This document shows, piece by piece, positions 42,490 through 51,465 of a stretch of 64,000 nt of DNA. Location: assembly GCA_048262715.1 (NCBI GenBank), contig JBLXEV010000007.1, positions 124,001 to 188,000 of the forward strand, in the 5' to 3' direction. Each line of letters opens with the position of its first letter. Within the stretch, counting starts at the first letter, position 1. The DNA comes from Albirhodobacter sp048262715. Its GTDB lineage: Bacteria > Pseudomonadota > Alphaproteobacteria > Rhodobacterales > Rhodobacteraceae. A program made the position numbers and the translations under genes. Under the pieces are notes generated by a model, which did not search any database, was not told the origin of the DNA, and was given only the letters and a program-made list of their open reading frames with translations.

Positions 42490-42577
42490 AAAATACCTCT
42501 GCGCGGGCCGATCAGCGCGGCTGCTTTGGTCAAAAACTCTCATGGATTGATGCATCATTTTGCCCCCGTTCAAAAGG

Positions 42578-42607
42578 GAAGACACGCGGGCCTGACGGAT
42601 GGATGCA
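42578..42607 (-). promoter_or_regulatory. ECF-type promoter of the sigma/anti-sigma operon
   Basis: On the minus strand TGCATCC (42607-42601) is followed after 13 bases by GCGTGTCTTC (42587-42578). It is identical in both elements and in spacing to the divergent promoter at 42637-42666. Confidence 0.72.
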
Positions 42608-42636
42608 AAATTCCTGCAAATTTATTTTCGAATTCG

Positions 42637-42666
42637 TGCATCCAAATCCGGATGTGGCGTGTCTTC
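42637..42666 (+). promoter_or_regulatory. ECF-type promoter of the DUF4394 gene
   Basis: TGCATCC (42637-42643) is followed after 13 bases by GCGTGTCTTC (42657-42666), matching the minus-strand promoter at 42578-42607. It starts 86 bases upstream of the DUF4394 ATG. Confidence 0.72.
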
Positions 42667-42722
42667 GGGATATGGACGGCAAAACGCCGCGCCGGTTTAA
42701 ACCCATGCAAAGGAATTATCCC

Positions 42723-43505
42723 ATGCTTCGTCTAACCGCATTCGCGACCACCGCTCTGACACTCTCGCTTTCGGCTGCTGTTGCAGCCCCCGCGCTCGGG
42801 TTGGTGGGCGACAAGACCCTCGTCATGTTCGATACCGAAACGCTGGAAGTGTCCGGCTCGATGGATGTTACCGGCGTTGATAGCCTGCTGGGCATTGACC
42901 TGCGCCCGTCCAATGGCACGATTGTTGGCGTGACGCCGGATATGACCATCGTCAGCATTGATCCGGCCACGGGCGCTGCGACGGAAATGTCGAAAATGGA
43001 TACCGCACTGCCGCTGGGCGATACGCCTGTGATCGTTGATTTCAACCCTGCCGCGGACAAGCTGCGCTTCATGACGGGCAGCACCAACCACCGTGTTGAC
43101 GTGGATACGGGCGCGGTCACGGTCGATGGTAGCCTGAACTGGCAAGAGGGCGATATGCATGTTGGCGAGGCAACAGCCATCGTCGCGGCCGCCTATATCA
43201 ACAGCTATGGCAAGCCCGAGAAAACCAAGATGTTCGATATCGACAGCACGATTGTCGCGGTGATCCAGCAGGTTTCGCCCAATGACGGCACGCTGGGCGC
43301 GATTGGCAAACTGGGCATTGAAGCCCCCGCTGCGAATTACGCTTTTGACGTGCAGACCAACGCCGAGATGAAAAACATGGCATGGCTGGTGAACGGCAAT
43401 ATGCTCTATTCGGTGGATCTGGAGACCGGCAAGGCAACCGGCGCTGGTGAGATCAAAGGCCTTGAAGGCGAGATCCGTGACATCACGATCCTGCCGGCGA
43501 TGTAA
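42723..43505 (+). CDS. DUF4394 domain protein, exported
   Basis: This 260-residue protein has a signal peptide (about 1-21, LTAFATTALTLSLSAAVAA) followed by a DUF4394 domain that reads as a series of short beta strands: GLVGDKTLVMFDTETLEV, VTGVDSLLGIDLRPSNGTIV and FNPAADKLRFMTGSTNHRVD. A propeller-like fold is likely. AAGGA precedes ATG 42723 by eight bases. It shares an ECF promoter with the divergent sigma/anti-sigma operon, so it is a candidate output or sensor of that envelope response. The biochemical function is unknown. Confidence 0.82.
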   Translation: MLRLTAFATTALTLSLSAAVAAPALGLVGDKTLVMFDTETLEVSGSMDVTGVDSLLGIDLRPSNGTIVGVTPDMTIVSIDPATGAATEMSKMDTALPLGDTPVIVDFNPAADKLRFMTGSTNHRVDVDTGAVTVDGSLNWQEGDMHVGEATAIVAAAYINSYGKPEKTKMFDIDSTIVAVIQQVSPNDGTLGAIGKLGIEAPAANYAFDVQTNAEMKNMAWLVNGNMLYSVDLETGKATGAGEIKGLEGEIRDITILPAM

Positions 43506-43767
43506 TCCGGTCGCGTGCCGAAACAGCTTTTGAAGAGTGAGTGTGTAAGCTGTGAGGGCGACCGGATATAATCGGTATCGGCACGGTGTGTCGGAGGATG
43601 GCGTGGCTTTCGGGCTGCGCCATCTTGCTATGTGCGGGGCTGTGTGCGCGGGGCTTTTTGCGGCGATTTGTAATCATCGCAATCACAGGGTTTCACAGCG
43701 GCAAAGATTGGCGCAGAACTAGGGCAATCTGCGCGGGACGGCCCGCGTTTGGCGTGAAAGGCACAAT

Positions 43768-44766
43768 ATGCGGGTTTTGATCAACGGGTTCGGGCGGATC
43801 GGGCGGTCGGTGTTGCGGGCTTGGCTACAGGCCCCCGCGCGCTGGCCAGATCTGGAGATCGTCGGGATCAACGATATCGCGGCACCCGAAATGTGCGCCT
43901 ATCTGTTCGGCTATGATAGCGTGTTTGGCCCGTGGCAGGGCGATGTGCGCGCGCAAGACGGGGCGCTGATCATTGATGGCCGCGCGATTCCACTGACATG
44001 CGAGGCCGATCTAGGTGCGCTCGATCTGGGCCATGTGGATATCGTGATGGAATGCACGGGCCGCGCAGAGCGCCGCGATATTGCCGAGGCAGGGCTGCGG
44101 GCAGGGGCATCGCGGGTGTTGATCTCCGGCCCGTCAGCGGCGGCGGATGTGACGGTGGTCTTGGGCGCGAATGAGGGCGATCTGGCCGATCAGAAGATCG
44201 TCTCGAACGCATCATGCACGACGAACGCACTGGCGCCCTTGGTGCGGTTGCTCGATGAGGCGTTCGGGGTTGTGACCGGAACGATGACGACGATCCACTG
44301 CTATACCGGCAGTCAGCCCACGGTGGATGCGCCGCGCGGCAAGGGCGGGGTGGATGATTTCACCCGCTCGCGGGCGGCGGCACTGTCGATGGTGCCGACG
44401 ACGACCTCGGCGCAGCGCTTGGTCGATCAGGTGCTGCCGGATCTGGCAGGCCGGATTGAGGGCTCGGCGGTGCGGGTGCCCGTGGCCTCGGTCTCGGCTG
44501 TCGATCTTGCGGTGATGTTGGACCGTGCGGTGGATGCGGCGGCGGTGAATGCGGCGCTGATGCGGGGCGGAACGCTTGCCGGGATTGTCGGGGTGACCGA
44601 TCTGCCTCTGGTCTCCTCCGATCTGCGGGCGCGGTCTGAGAGCATTGTCATGGCGCTGCCCGAAACGCGGGTGACGCGGGGCGGGATGGTGCGGGTGTTC
44701 GGCTGGTACGACAATGAATGGGGCTTTTCCAACCGGATGCTGGATATGGCGCTGAAGATGCGGTGA
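43768..44766 (+). CDS. gap: Type I glyceraldehyde-3-phosphate dehydrogenase
   Basis: This 332-residue NAD(P)-dependent enzyme has the Rossmann INGFGRIGRSVLRAW at the N-terminus, the catalytic Cys150 in SNASCTTNALAPL and the C-terminal YDNEWGFSNRML. The usual KYDSxHG motif is altered to GYDSVFGPW, and the protein is more diverged than a main glycolytic GapA would be, so this is probably a paralogue (for example a GapB-like or erythrose-4-phosphate enzyme). It stands alone; the 262 bases upstream contain no convincing gene. A bidirectional terminator follows. Confidence 0.9.
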   Translation: MRVLINGFGRIGRSVLRAWLQAPARWPDLEIVGINDIAAPEMCAYLFGYDSVFGPWQGDVRAQDGALIIDGRAIPLTCEADLGALDLGHVDIVMECTGRAERRDIAEAGLRAGASRVLISGPSAAADVTVVLGANEGDLADQKIVSNASCTTNALAPLVRLLDEAFGVVTGTMTTIHCYTGSQPTVDAPRGKGGVDDFTRSRAAALSMVPTTTSAQRLVDQVLPDLAGRIEGSAVRVPVASVSAVDLAVMLDRAVDAAAVNAALMRGGTLAGIVGVTDLPLVSSDLRARSESIVMALPETRVTRGGMVRVFGWYDNEWGFSNRMLDMALKMR

Positions 44767-44794
44767 GCCTGCAATCCGATACCAAAGCATGAAA

Positions 44795-44820
44795 AAACCC
44801 CGCTCCGAAGAGCGGGGTTT
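44795..44820. terminator. Bidirectional terminator between gap and the Bax-inhibitor-1 gene
   Basis: AAACCCCGCTC (44795-44805) and GAGCGGGGTTT (44810-44820) form a perfect 11-bp stem with a CGAA loop, with A and T tracts outside. Confidence 0.88.
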
Positions 44821-44851
44821 CATTTTGGCCTCGGGTCTATTCAGCCCGTGA

Positions 44852-45568
44852 TCAGTTCCGGTTGCCCATGAAGCGCAGCAGGAACATGAACAGGTTGAGG
44901 AAGTCGAGATACAGGGTCAACGCGCCGAGGATGGCGGCTTTGCCCATGTAGTCGCTGCCCGAATGGGCCATCTCGAGGTATTCGTTTTTGATCTTCTGTG
45001 TATCGTAAGCGGTAAGACCTGCGAAGATCAGCACGCCAAGCGCGGAGATCGCGAAGGACAGGCCGCCCGATTGCAGGAAGATGTTCACGATCGACGCGAC
45101 GATCAGGCCGACCACACCCATGATCAGGAACGTCCCGATCGGCGAGAGATCGCGCTTGGTGGTGTAGCCGTAGATCGACAGGCTCGAGAAGGCGATGGCC
45201 GTCACGAAGAAGGTCTGTGCAACGGAAACGCCAGTGTAGACTGCAAAGATGAACGAGATCGACAGACCCATCAGCGCTGCATAGCCGTAGAAGACGGCGC
45301 GTGCGGTGCCTTCCGACATCTTATGGATCGTTGCGCTGAAGATCATCACCACAGCGAGAGGTGCGAACATCGCAACCCATTTGAGCGGCGAGCCGAAGAT
45401 CGTCGCGATCAGCGCAGGATTGGAGCCGATCAGATAGGCGACAACACCTGTCAGCGCGAGGCCAACGGTCATCAGCCCGTAGACCTTATTCATATGTGTG
45501 CGCAGCCCCTCGTCAATCGCGGCTGTGCGGGTGCCGGCCGGGCTGTGCGTCGTGTTATAATCAAGCAT
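44852..45568 (-). CDS. Bax inhibitor-1/YccA family membrane protein
   Basis: This 238-residue inner-membrane protein has seven hydrophobic helices after a polar N-terminus (about 1-28). Family features are MNKVYGLMTVGLALTGVVAYL, FAGLTAYDTQKIKNEYLEMA and the final LTLYLDFLNLFMFLLRFMG. Members form pH-sensitive Ca2+ leak channels or modulate FtsH. ATG 45568 has GGAGG six bases upstream. It is convergent with gap, sharing its terminator. Confidence 0.92.
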   Translation of the reverse strand: MLDYNTTHSPAGTRTAAIDEGLRTHMNKVYGLMTVGLALTGVVAYLIGSNPALIATIFGSPLKWVAMFAPLAVVMIFSATIHKMSEGTARAVFYGYAALMGLSISFIFAVYTGVSVAQTFFVTAIAFSSLSIYGYTTKRDLSPIGTFLIMGVVGLIVASIVNIFLQSGGLSFAISALGVLIFAGLTAYDTQKIKNEYLEMAHSGSDYMGKAAILGALTLYLDFLNLFMFLLRFMGNRN

Positions 45569-45712
45569 GTTTGCCTCCAAAATCACTGGCGCGGCATAGG
45601 GGCCGAGCGGTCTCTTCGATATTGGCAGTTGGGGGCAGGATTTCAAGTATCCCATCTGCTTGTTTTCCGGCTTTTTTAGGAGATTTTAAGCCCTGCGGCA
45701 CCCTGTCGCAGA

Positions 45713-45979
45713 TTATTTGCGCAGCCAATGGGAGGGCGCATCCCAGATCGGGCGCTCGGCCTCATAGGCGGCAACCTCTGGCGGAAGGCCGATATCGGCA
45801 AGCTGCTCCGCGCTCAATCGGGCCAGCGCACCGCGCGAGCGGGAGAGATCGCGCAGGTTGAACAGGCGCGCGATCACACGGGCGATCAGGCTGCGCGTTG
45901 GGCGTTGCGATTGCGCGCGGTGCGGTTTGGGGGCGCATTCGAGAGAGCTTCTGTGGGCAATATGCGTGCTTTGATCCAT
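45713..45979 (-). CDS. DUF1127 domain protein
   Basis: This 88-residue protein ends with the DUF1127 signature: RSLIARVIARLFNLRDLSRS followed by RGALARLSAEQLADIGLPPE. DUF1127 proteins of alphaproteobacteria are small, Arg-rich, and in several species bind RNA or affect stress and phosphate/C1 metabolism. The N-terminal 40 residues are His/Arg-rich and variable. AGGAGA lies about seven bases before ATG 45979. It is divergent from a LysR regulator that could control it. Confidence 0.82.
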   Translation of the reverse strand: MDQSTHIAHRSSLECAPKPHRAQSQRPTRSLIARVIARLFNLRDLSRSRGALARLSAEQLADIGLPPEVAAYEAERPIWDAPSHWLRK

Positions 45980-46122
45980 GTCGGTATCTCCTATCGGGCC
46001 ACGGGAAGGGGCGGGATCCAGTTGAATGCCTCTTGATATTGGCGCGGGTTTCGACATGATGAAAACGAATGCTTGTGCGGCATCTCATCACGAAACGTGA
46101 TGTGAGCGGAAAGGGAACAGCC

Positions 46123-46968
46123 ATGGCGCGAAATCTGGATACGGCGGCGCTGCGCGCCTTGGTGACCGTGGCGGAGACGGGGTCCGTGACCCGAGCGGCG
46201 GGGCTGTTGAACCTCACGCAATCGGCGGTGTCCATGCAGGTGCGGCGGCTTGAAGAAAGCTTGGGCGCGCCGCTATTTGAGCGCACCCCCCGCCAGATGT
46301 TGCTCACGCGGCAGGGCGAGACGCTTGCGCAATACGCGCGGCGGATCTGCACCCTCAATGATGAAGCGCTGGCGCGGATGGGCGATCAGGCGAGCGAGGG
46401 CGAGATCCGGCTCGGCGTTCCCTATGATATCGTCTCGCCGCAGATCCCGCAGGTGCTGCGCGAAATGGCGGCCAGTTTCCCGAAAATCCGGATCAATCTT
46501 GTCTCCTCTTATACGCGCATCCTGAAGGAACGCTTCGCGGCAGGCGAGTTCGATCTGATCATCACCACCGAGCAACAGCCCGAAGCGGGCGGCGAGGTCT
46601 TGGTGGAATGGGGCCTGTCGTGGCTCGGCGCGGTGGATGGGCGCGCGCATCTGCAGCGGCCTTTGCGCGTGGCGTTCAAGGAAACCTGCATGTTTCGCCC
46701 GCTGGCGCTGGACTCCCTGACCGAGGCGGGGATCCCGTGGGAAATGGCCTTCGATGGCGATAGCGAAACGGTTGTTGAGGCAACCGTTGCCGCAGGCCTC
46801 GGGGTCACAGTGCGGATGGATGCCACGGTGCCCGAGGGCTGCGCATGGGTGAGCGAGGGTCTGCCCGCGCTGCCGCGCTCAAAAGTTTGCCTCTATGATA
46901 CGGGTAGGCTCAAAGGCGAGGCGGTCGAGGCGCTGCGGGTGGCACTGCGCGCGGGCTATAGCAACTAG
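46123..46968 (+). CDS. LysR-family transcriptional regulator
   Basis: This 281-residue regulator has an N-terminal winged helix (about 1-65: ARNLDTAALRALVTVAETGS and VTRAAGLLNLTQSAVSMQVR) and a LysR substrate domain (about 90-275). ATG 46123 follows AAGGGAA. It is divergent from the DUF1127 gene, and its stop shares a CTAG with the convergent quinone oxidoreductase gene. The effector is unknown. Confidence 0.9.
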   Translation: MARNLDTAALRALVTVAETGSVTRAAGLLNLTQSAVSMQVRRLEESLGAPLFERTPRQMLLTRQGETLAQYARRICTLNDEALARMGDQASEGEIRLGVPYDIVSPQIPQVLREMAASFPKIRINLVSSYTRILKERFAAGEFDLIITTEQQPEAGGEVLVEWGLSWLGAVDGRAHLQRPLRVAFKETCMFRPLALDSLTEAGIPWEMAFDGDSETVVEATVAAGLGVTVRMDATVPEGCAWVSEGLPALPRSKVCLYDTGRLKGEAVEALRVALRAGYSN

Positions 46969-47921
46969 ATCGTTACGACAACTTTGCCCGTTGAGCGACG
47001 GCTGCGCAGCAGATCCAGCGCCTCCAAGCTCTGCTCCAGCGGCAGGGTGGCCGAGATATGCGGGCGCAGATCGCCCGCGCGGAACCAGTCGAACAATTGC
47101 GCCATCGAGCGGGTGAGCACCTCGGGCGCAAGGTCGGTATAGCCGCCCCAATAGACCCCATGGATCGTGATATTCTTAACCAGCGCATGATTGAGCGGGA
47201 TCTCGGGGTGGCTGCCTGCGGCAAAGCCGATCACCAGATAGCGCCCGCCGCGATTGAGCGCGCGCGCCGCCTGCGTGCCCGCATCGCCGCCGATAGCATC
47301 ATAGATCACATCCGCCCCGCCAAGCGCCTTGAGGGCGGCACGCAGATCGTCGCGCTCCACCTCCAGCACCTCATCCGCGCCTGCGGATTTGGCAATCGCC
47401 AGCTTGTCAGCGCCGCGTGCGCAGGCAATCACCCGTGCCCCCATCCGCTTGCCGATCTCCACCGCCGTCAGCCCGACTCCGCCCGCAGCGCCCAGCACCA
47501 CCAGCGTTTCGCCCGCTTTCAGGGCGGCACGGTGATCGAGTGCGACATGCGAGGTGCCATAGGCAATCTGGAACGCGGCGGCCTGTTCGTAGCTCATCTC
47601 GTCAGGGATCGGTACGGCGAGGGTTGCGGGCAGGTTCGCGCGCTCTGCCAGCCCGCCATGCCCTGTCACAGCGGCGATCCGCGTGCCCGGTGCGGGCGCC
47701 TCCGGCCCGCCGCGCGCGATCACCTCGCCCGCGATTTCCATCCCCAACACAAAGGGCAGGGGCGGGGTCGCTTGGTAGCTGCCCTTGATCATCAGCAGAT
47801 CCGCGAAATTCAACCCGCAGGCTTTCACCGCGATCTGGATCTCCCCCGCGTGGGGAGCGTGCAAGTTGGTGTCGATCAGCTCAGGCGTGGAGCCGTGGGA
47901 GGAGAGAGTTAGGGCGCGCAT
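46965..47921 (-). CDS. NADPH:quinone oxidoreductase family (zinc-independent MDR)
   Basis: This 318-residue MDR-superfamily protein has the GroES-like N-terminus (NFADLLMIKGSYQATPPLPF, FVLGMEIAGEVIARG) and a Rossmann domain with VLGAAGGVGLTAVEIGKRMG. No structural-zinc cysteine cluster is visible, as in the QOR/crotonyl-CoA-reductase-like group. It reduces quinones or enoyl compounds with NADPH; the physiological substrate is unknown. It converges on the LysR gene with overlapping stops. Confidence 0.9.
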   Translation of the reverse strand: MRALTLSSHGSTPELIDTNLHAPHAGEIQIAVKACGLNFADLLMIKGSYQATPPLPFVLGMEIAGEVIARGGPEAPAPGTRIAAVTGHGGLAERANLPATLAVPIPDEMSYEQAAAFQIAYGTSHVALDHRAALKAGETLVVLGAAGGVGLTAVEIGKRMGARVIACARGADKLAIAKSAGADEVLEVERDDLRAALKALGGADVIYDAIGGDAGTQAARALNRGGRYLVIGFAAGSHPEIPLNHALVKNITIHGVYWGGYTDLAPEVLTRSMAQLFDWFRAGDLRPHISATLPLEQSLEALDLLRSRRSTGKVVVTI

Positions 47922-48367
47922 CGGAAGCTCTCTATTTGGTCATCGACAGGGGGGCGGCAGCTTCCCGTAAACGACTGGGTAATATTGTTGCGCGACTTTA
48001 GCGTATCTTGATATTTCGTCAAACCCTCTCACTCAGGGTCGGTTGCAGGCTGCCGGGGAAGGGGGCGAAACGGTCGGCGTAAGGCCTTGGTCGAGGCACT
48101 CGCGCTGCGGGCGAACAGAGGCGAAGTGATTCGCACCTCAAGCGCATATTGCATCGCCAAATTGCGAAATCGTTGCAAAATGCAAAACACGCATAGGGAG
48201 AATGGGCTGGATTGTGTTTCTCTGTAGGGTAAAGTGCCTCTTTTGTGCGTCAGCGCGCGAAATTGACGTTGTACGCATGTCCATTTCGACAGGTGTTCTA
48301 AAAAAATGACGGTGATAACACTTAATAAGACGTATTTTTCCAAACTATTGAGCTTGAGGAGACCCGA
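47922..48367. other. 446-bp intergenic region upstream of the XRE regulator gene
   Basis: No convincing gene on either strand. The right half (about 48160-48360) is markedly AT-rich for this genome, with an A-run near 48300 and GATAACACTTAATAAG near 48314, and should hold the promoter of the XRE gene. A GAGGAG ribosome-binding site lies just before the XRE ATG. The left half presumably serves the quinone oxidoreductase gene. Confidence 0.5.
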
Positions 48368-48730
48368 ATGAAACACCCGGTTGACGTGCATGTGGGCAAG
48401 CGGATCCGCCATCGGCGGTGGATGATCGGCATGACGCAGCAGCAACTCGCGGATCAAGTGGGCATCAAGTTCCAGCAGATCCAGAAATATGAGACGGGGA
48501 TGAATCGCGTCTCCGCATCGCGCCTTTGGGATATCGCCGAGGCGATGGAGCTGCCGATTTCGTTCTTCTTTGCAGGCATCGCGGATGGTGTGGCAACCGA
48601 AGGGGAGGTGCGGGGAGATCTTCTCGCGGATAAGGAAGCGCTCGATCTTGTGCGGTCTTTCTATGCGATCCCCGAGGCGCAGCGCCGCCGCCTGTTGGAA
48701 CTGGCAAAGGTTCTTTCGGAAGCTGCCTGA
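48368..48730 (+). CDS. XRE-family helix-turn-helix regulator
   Basis: This 120-residue protein has a Cro/C1-type HTH (about 10-65: VGKRIRHRRWMIGMTQQQLA, DQVGIKFQQIQKYETGMNRV) followed by a helical C-terminal part ending YAIPEAQRRRLLELAKVLSE. The QxxGIxFQQIQKYExGxNR recognition region is highly typical of a chromosomal regulator conserved in alphaproteobacteria. No phage genes are nearby. Its targets are unknown; the long AT-rich upstream region suggests complex control. Confidence 0.88.
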   Translation: MKHPVDVHVGKRIRHRRWMIGMTQQQLADQVGIKFQQIQKYETGMNRVSASRLWDIAEAMELPISFFFAGIADGVATEGEVRGDLLADKEALDLVRSFYAIPEAQRRRLLELAKVLSEAA

Positions 48731-49136
48731 AAGTCTAGTGATCCGGCGTGAGAGCCTCCTATTCTCGAGGCCGTGGCGGGTTAGTATTAAGGGGTGATTT
48801 GAGGCGTCTGACCAGTTCGGGCCGATCTGCGAGTTTAGTGTAAGCGCTGACTCCGGTGGCAAACCCTCAAGAGGTATCAGGGGAAGAGGCGGCGCGATTT
48901 TAGGGCGTCGCCTTTTTTCGTTTCCGCACGATCCGGCGTTTGCAGAGCATCCATCGTCTTGCCTGCGCCTGCGCAGGCAGGCGGCCCTGCGGATATATTG
49001 CCCAAGGCTTGACCGCAGGCGGGGTGACCGCTACCGATCCTGAAACCGATCTGCTGCGTCCGCGACTTTGATGATCCTGTAGGGGCATCGGAAACCGGAC
49101 CCCGCGCTGTCGGAGCCTGTGCCATCGGAGATGACC
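48731..49136. other. 406-bp intergenic region between the XRE gene and hisN
   Basis: No gene seen. CCTGCGCAGG (48968-48977) is a 10-bp palindrome inside a larger GCCTGC/GCAGGC inverted arrangement (48961-48982). The remainder is GC-rich without clear promoter or terminator signals that I could defend. Confidence 0.45.
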
Positions 49137-49955
49137 ATGACCGCTCGCCAAAGCCCCCCCGCCCTGACGCCTGAAACTACGGCAGATCTTTGGGCGACAG
49201 CCCATGCGCTCGCCGATGCGGCAAGAGTGGAAACCCTGCGCTATTTTCGCGCGGAGGGCCTGAGCGCCGAGAACAAATTCGAGAGCGGGTTTGATCCGGT
49301 CACCGTCGCGGATCGCGCCTCCGAGCAGGCGATGCGCGATATTCTGGCGCTGCGCCGCCCGCAGGACGGGATCTTGGGCGAGGAGTTCGGCAACACCACT
49401 GGCACCTCCGGCCTGACATGGGTGCTCGACCCGATCGACGGCACCCGTGGTTATCTCTCGGGCACGCCGACATGGGGCGTTCTGATCGCGGTGTCGGATG
49501 CGCAGGGGCCGGTTCTGGGGATCATCGACCAGCCCTATATTGGCGAGCGTTTCGCGGGCGGATTGGGCGTCGCGGAACTGACCGGCCCGCAAGGCATGCG
49601 GGCGCTGAAAACCCGCGCCCCGCGTGCGCTTTCGGAGGCGATCTTGTTCTCGACCTTCCCCGAAGTGGGCACGCAGGCCGAGGGCGCGGCCTTCGCCAAA
49701 CTCTCCGCAAAGGCGCGGCTGACGCGCTATGGCACCGATTGCTATGCTTACGGGCTGATCGCGGCGGGGCAGATTGATCTCGTCGTCGAGGCGGGGCTAT
49801 ACCCTTATGATGTGCAAGGGCCGATTGCGGTGATTGAGGCCGCGGGCGGGATCGTGACCAACTGGCAAGGCGAGCCCGCGCATATGGGCGGGCAGATCTT
49901 GGCCGCCGCGAATGCGCAGATCCATGCCGAGGCGATGGCGGTTCTGAACGGCTGA
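49137..49955 (+). CDS. hisN: Histidinol-phosphatase, inositol monophosphatase family
   Basis: This 272-residue Mg2+-dependent phosphatase has the FIG-superfamily metal sites: GEEFG (first Glu), WVLDPIDGTRGYLSG and YPYDVQGPIAVIEAAGG near the C-terminus. The HisN subgroup is suggested by GTRGYLSGTPTWGVLIA. It would convert histidinol phosphate to histidinol, although inositol monophosphatase or related activity cannot be excluded. ATG 49137 has GGAG six bases upstream. The next gene is a dGTPase on the same strand. Confidence 0.85.
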   Translation: MTARQSPPALTPETTADLWATAHALADAARVETLRYFRAEGLSAENKFESGFDPVTVADRASEQAMRDILALRRPQDGILGEEFGNTTGTSGLTWVLDPIDGTRGYLSGTPTWGVLIAVSDAQGPVLGIIDQPYIGERFAGGLGVAELTGPQGMRALKTRAPRALSEAILFSTFPEVGTQAEGAAFAKLSAKARLTRYGTDCYAYGLIAAGQIDLVVEAGLYPYDVQGPIAVIEAAGGIVTNWQGEPAHMGGQILAAANAQIHAEAMAVLNG

Positions 49956-50000
49956 TCGCGGGAGATACGATAGCGCAGGGGGGCGGGACCTCGGGCAAGA

Positions 50001-50070
50001 GGGGGGCGCTGCCCCCTGCGCCTTTGCAGGGCAAACGCTTCCCCCGGGATATTTAGGGCAACCAGAAACA
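50001..50070 (+). repeat. Dispersed intergenic repeat, GGATATTT family, long form
   Basis: GGGGGC-GCT-GCCCCC hairpin (about 50002-50016), a TTTGCAGGG spacer, then CCCCCGGGATATTTAGGGCA and ACCAGAAACA. It has the same order of elements as the copy at 58777: GC hairpin, CCCCC(n)GGATATTT, then GCAACCAGA. Confidence 0.6.
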
Positions 50071-50151
50071 CAGCCCTGAGGGCATGCCGGACACCGTCCG
50101 TGTCGGCGCCGTCATAATGTTCCCGTGAGACGGGCAATCGGAGGTTTGAAC

Positions 50152-51465
50152 ATGGGTGAGTGGTCAGCGCGGCGCGCGGCGGGTGAGCGGCATCGCGAGG
50201 ATGCGCGCAGCGATGGCGATGTCGATTACGCGCGGGTGATCCATTCCGCCTCTTTCCGGCGGTTGCAGGGCAAAACCCAAATCTTGAACCTTGGCGATAG
50301 CGATTTTTACCGCACCCGCCTGACCCATTCGCTCGAAGTGGCGCAGATCGCGGGCGGTCTGGTGGCGCAATTGGCCAAGAGCTTCCCCGCCCATCCCGCC
50401 ACTGCGATCTTGCCGGAACGCGCGATGATCCATGCCATTGCTTGCGCGCATGATCTGGGCCATCCGCCGTTCGGCCATGGTGGCGAAATCGCGTTGAACT
50501 ATTGTATGCGGGGTGCAGGCGGGTTCGAGGGCAACGGCCAAACCCTGCGATTGCTGACGCGGTTGGAGAGCTTTTCGCGCAACGCGGGCGCGAACCTGTC
50601 GCGGCGCAGTCTTTTGGGTGTGCTGAAATACCCTTGCGCAGTCTCTCGCCTGCAAAACCCCGAGATCACACCGCGTTTGCAAGCGGGGCTTTCGGTTCTC
50701 AAAACGATTGATGTCGCGGCCTCAACCCCGCCCAAGGGCTATTTTGACAGTGAGGGCGATGTGGTTGACTGGATCTTGGCTCCGCTGTCTGCGGCGGATC
50801 GGGAGGGCTTCACCACATCCCTGCCGCGCGCCGGAAAGCACGCGAAAACGCTGCATAAATCCTTCGATTGCAGCATCATGGATCTGGCGGATGATATCGC
50901 CTACGGCGTTCACGATCTGGAGGATGCGATTGCGCTGGGCCTTGTCACAGAGGCGCAGTTCCGTGCAGCAGTCCGGCCTGAGCGGTGTGCGTCATATCTT
51001 GAGACGGGTTCGAGCTATGATCAGCTGGTGGCAGGGCTGTTCGGGGATGGCGAGAGCCGCAAAGACGGGATCAGCCGCTTGGTCAATCATGTCCTTTCCG
51101 CCGTGCACTATGCCGAGCGGCCAGAGTTCGACTCCGATTTGCTGCGCTGGCGCGCGGCCTTGCCGGAAGCGCAGGCGGATCTCTTGGGCGCGCTAAAGGC
51201 GTTTGTGATGCGCGAGGTGATTAAAAGCCCGAATGTGCAGCACCTTGAATTCAAGGGGCAATCTATGGTGGTTGCGGTGTTCGAGGCGCTGCAATCTGAT
51301 CCTGAACGCCTTCTTCCGCGCGACACTTATGCACGGTTTGTCGAAGGGGATCAGGATTTGCGGATCATCTGCGATTTTCTTGCGGGCATGACCGATACCG
51401 CGCTGTTGAAATCCTATGAGCGGCTCTTTGCGCCGCGCATGGGGTCGGTGTTTGATCGCTTGTAG
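50152..51465 (+). CDS. dgt: Deoxyguanosinetriphosphate triphosphohydrolase (long dGTPase)
   Basis: This 437-residue HD-domain enzyme removes triphosphate from dGTP. HD ligands: RLTHSLEVAQIAGG (His), CAHDLGHPPFGHGGE (HD) and CSIMDLADDIAYGVHDLEDA (Asp). FRRLQGKTQ and GGFEGNGQTLRLLTRLE are typical of this longer dGTPase subgroup. Members control dNTP pools and some restrict phage by dGTP depletion. ATG 50152 has GGAGG about seven bases upstream. The gene stands alone after a dispersed repeat, without a defence-island context. Confidence 0.9.
   Translation: MGEWSARRAAGERHREDARSDGDVDYARVIHSASFRRLQGKTQILNLGDSDFYRTRLTHSLEVAQIAGGLVAQLAKSFPAHPATAILPERAMIHAIACAHDLGHPPFGHGGEIALNYCMRGAGGFEGNGQTLRLLTRLESFSRNAGANLSRRSLLGVLKYPCAVSRLQNPEITPRLQAGLSVLKTIDVAASTPPKGYFDSEGDVVDWILAPLSAADREGFTTSLPRAGKHAKTLHKSFDCSIMDLADDIAYGVHDLEDAIALGLVTEAQFRAAVRPERCASYLETGSSYDQLVAGLFGDGESRKDGISRLVNHVLSAVHYAERPEFDSDLLRWRAALPEAQADLLGALKAFVMREVIKSPNVQHLEFKGQSMVVAVFEALQSDPERLLPRDTYARFVEGDQDLRIICDFLAGMTDTALLKSYERLFAPRMGSVFDRL

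Noticed and set aside
43586..43780. Open frame of 64 codons between the DUF4394 gene and gap, with a hydrophobic stretch.
   Set aside because: It overlaps the gap start, has no ribosome-binding site and shows the Arg/Cys/Trp-rich composition of a chance frame.
48961..48982. GC-rich palindrome between the XRE gene and hisN considered as a small-RNA terminator.
   Set aside because: No T-tract and no upstream promoter that I could support.
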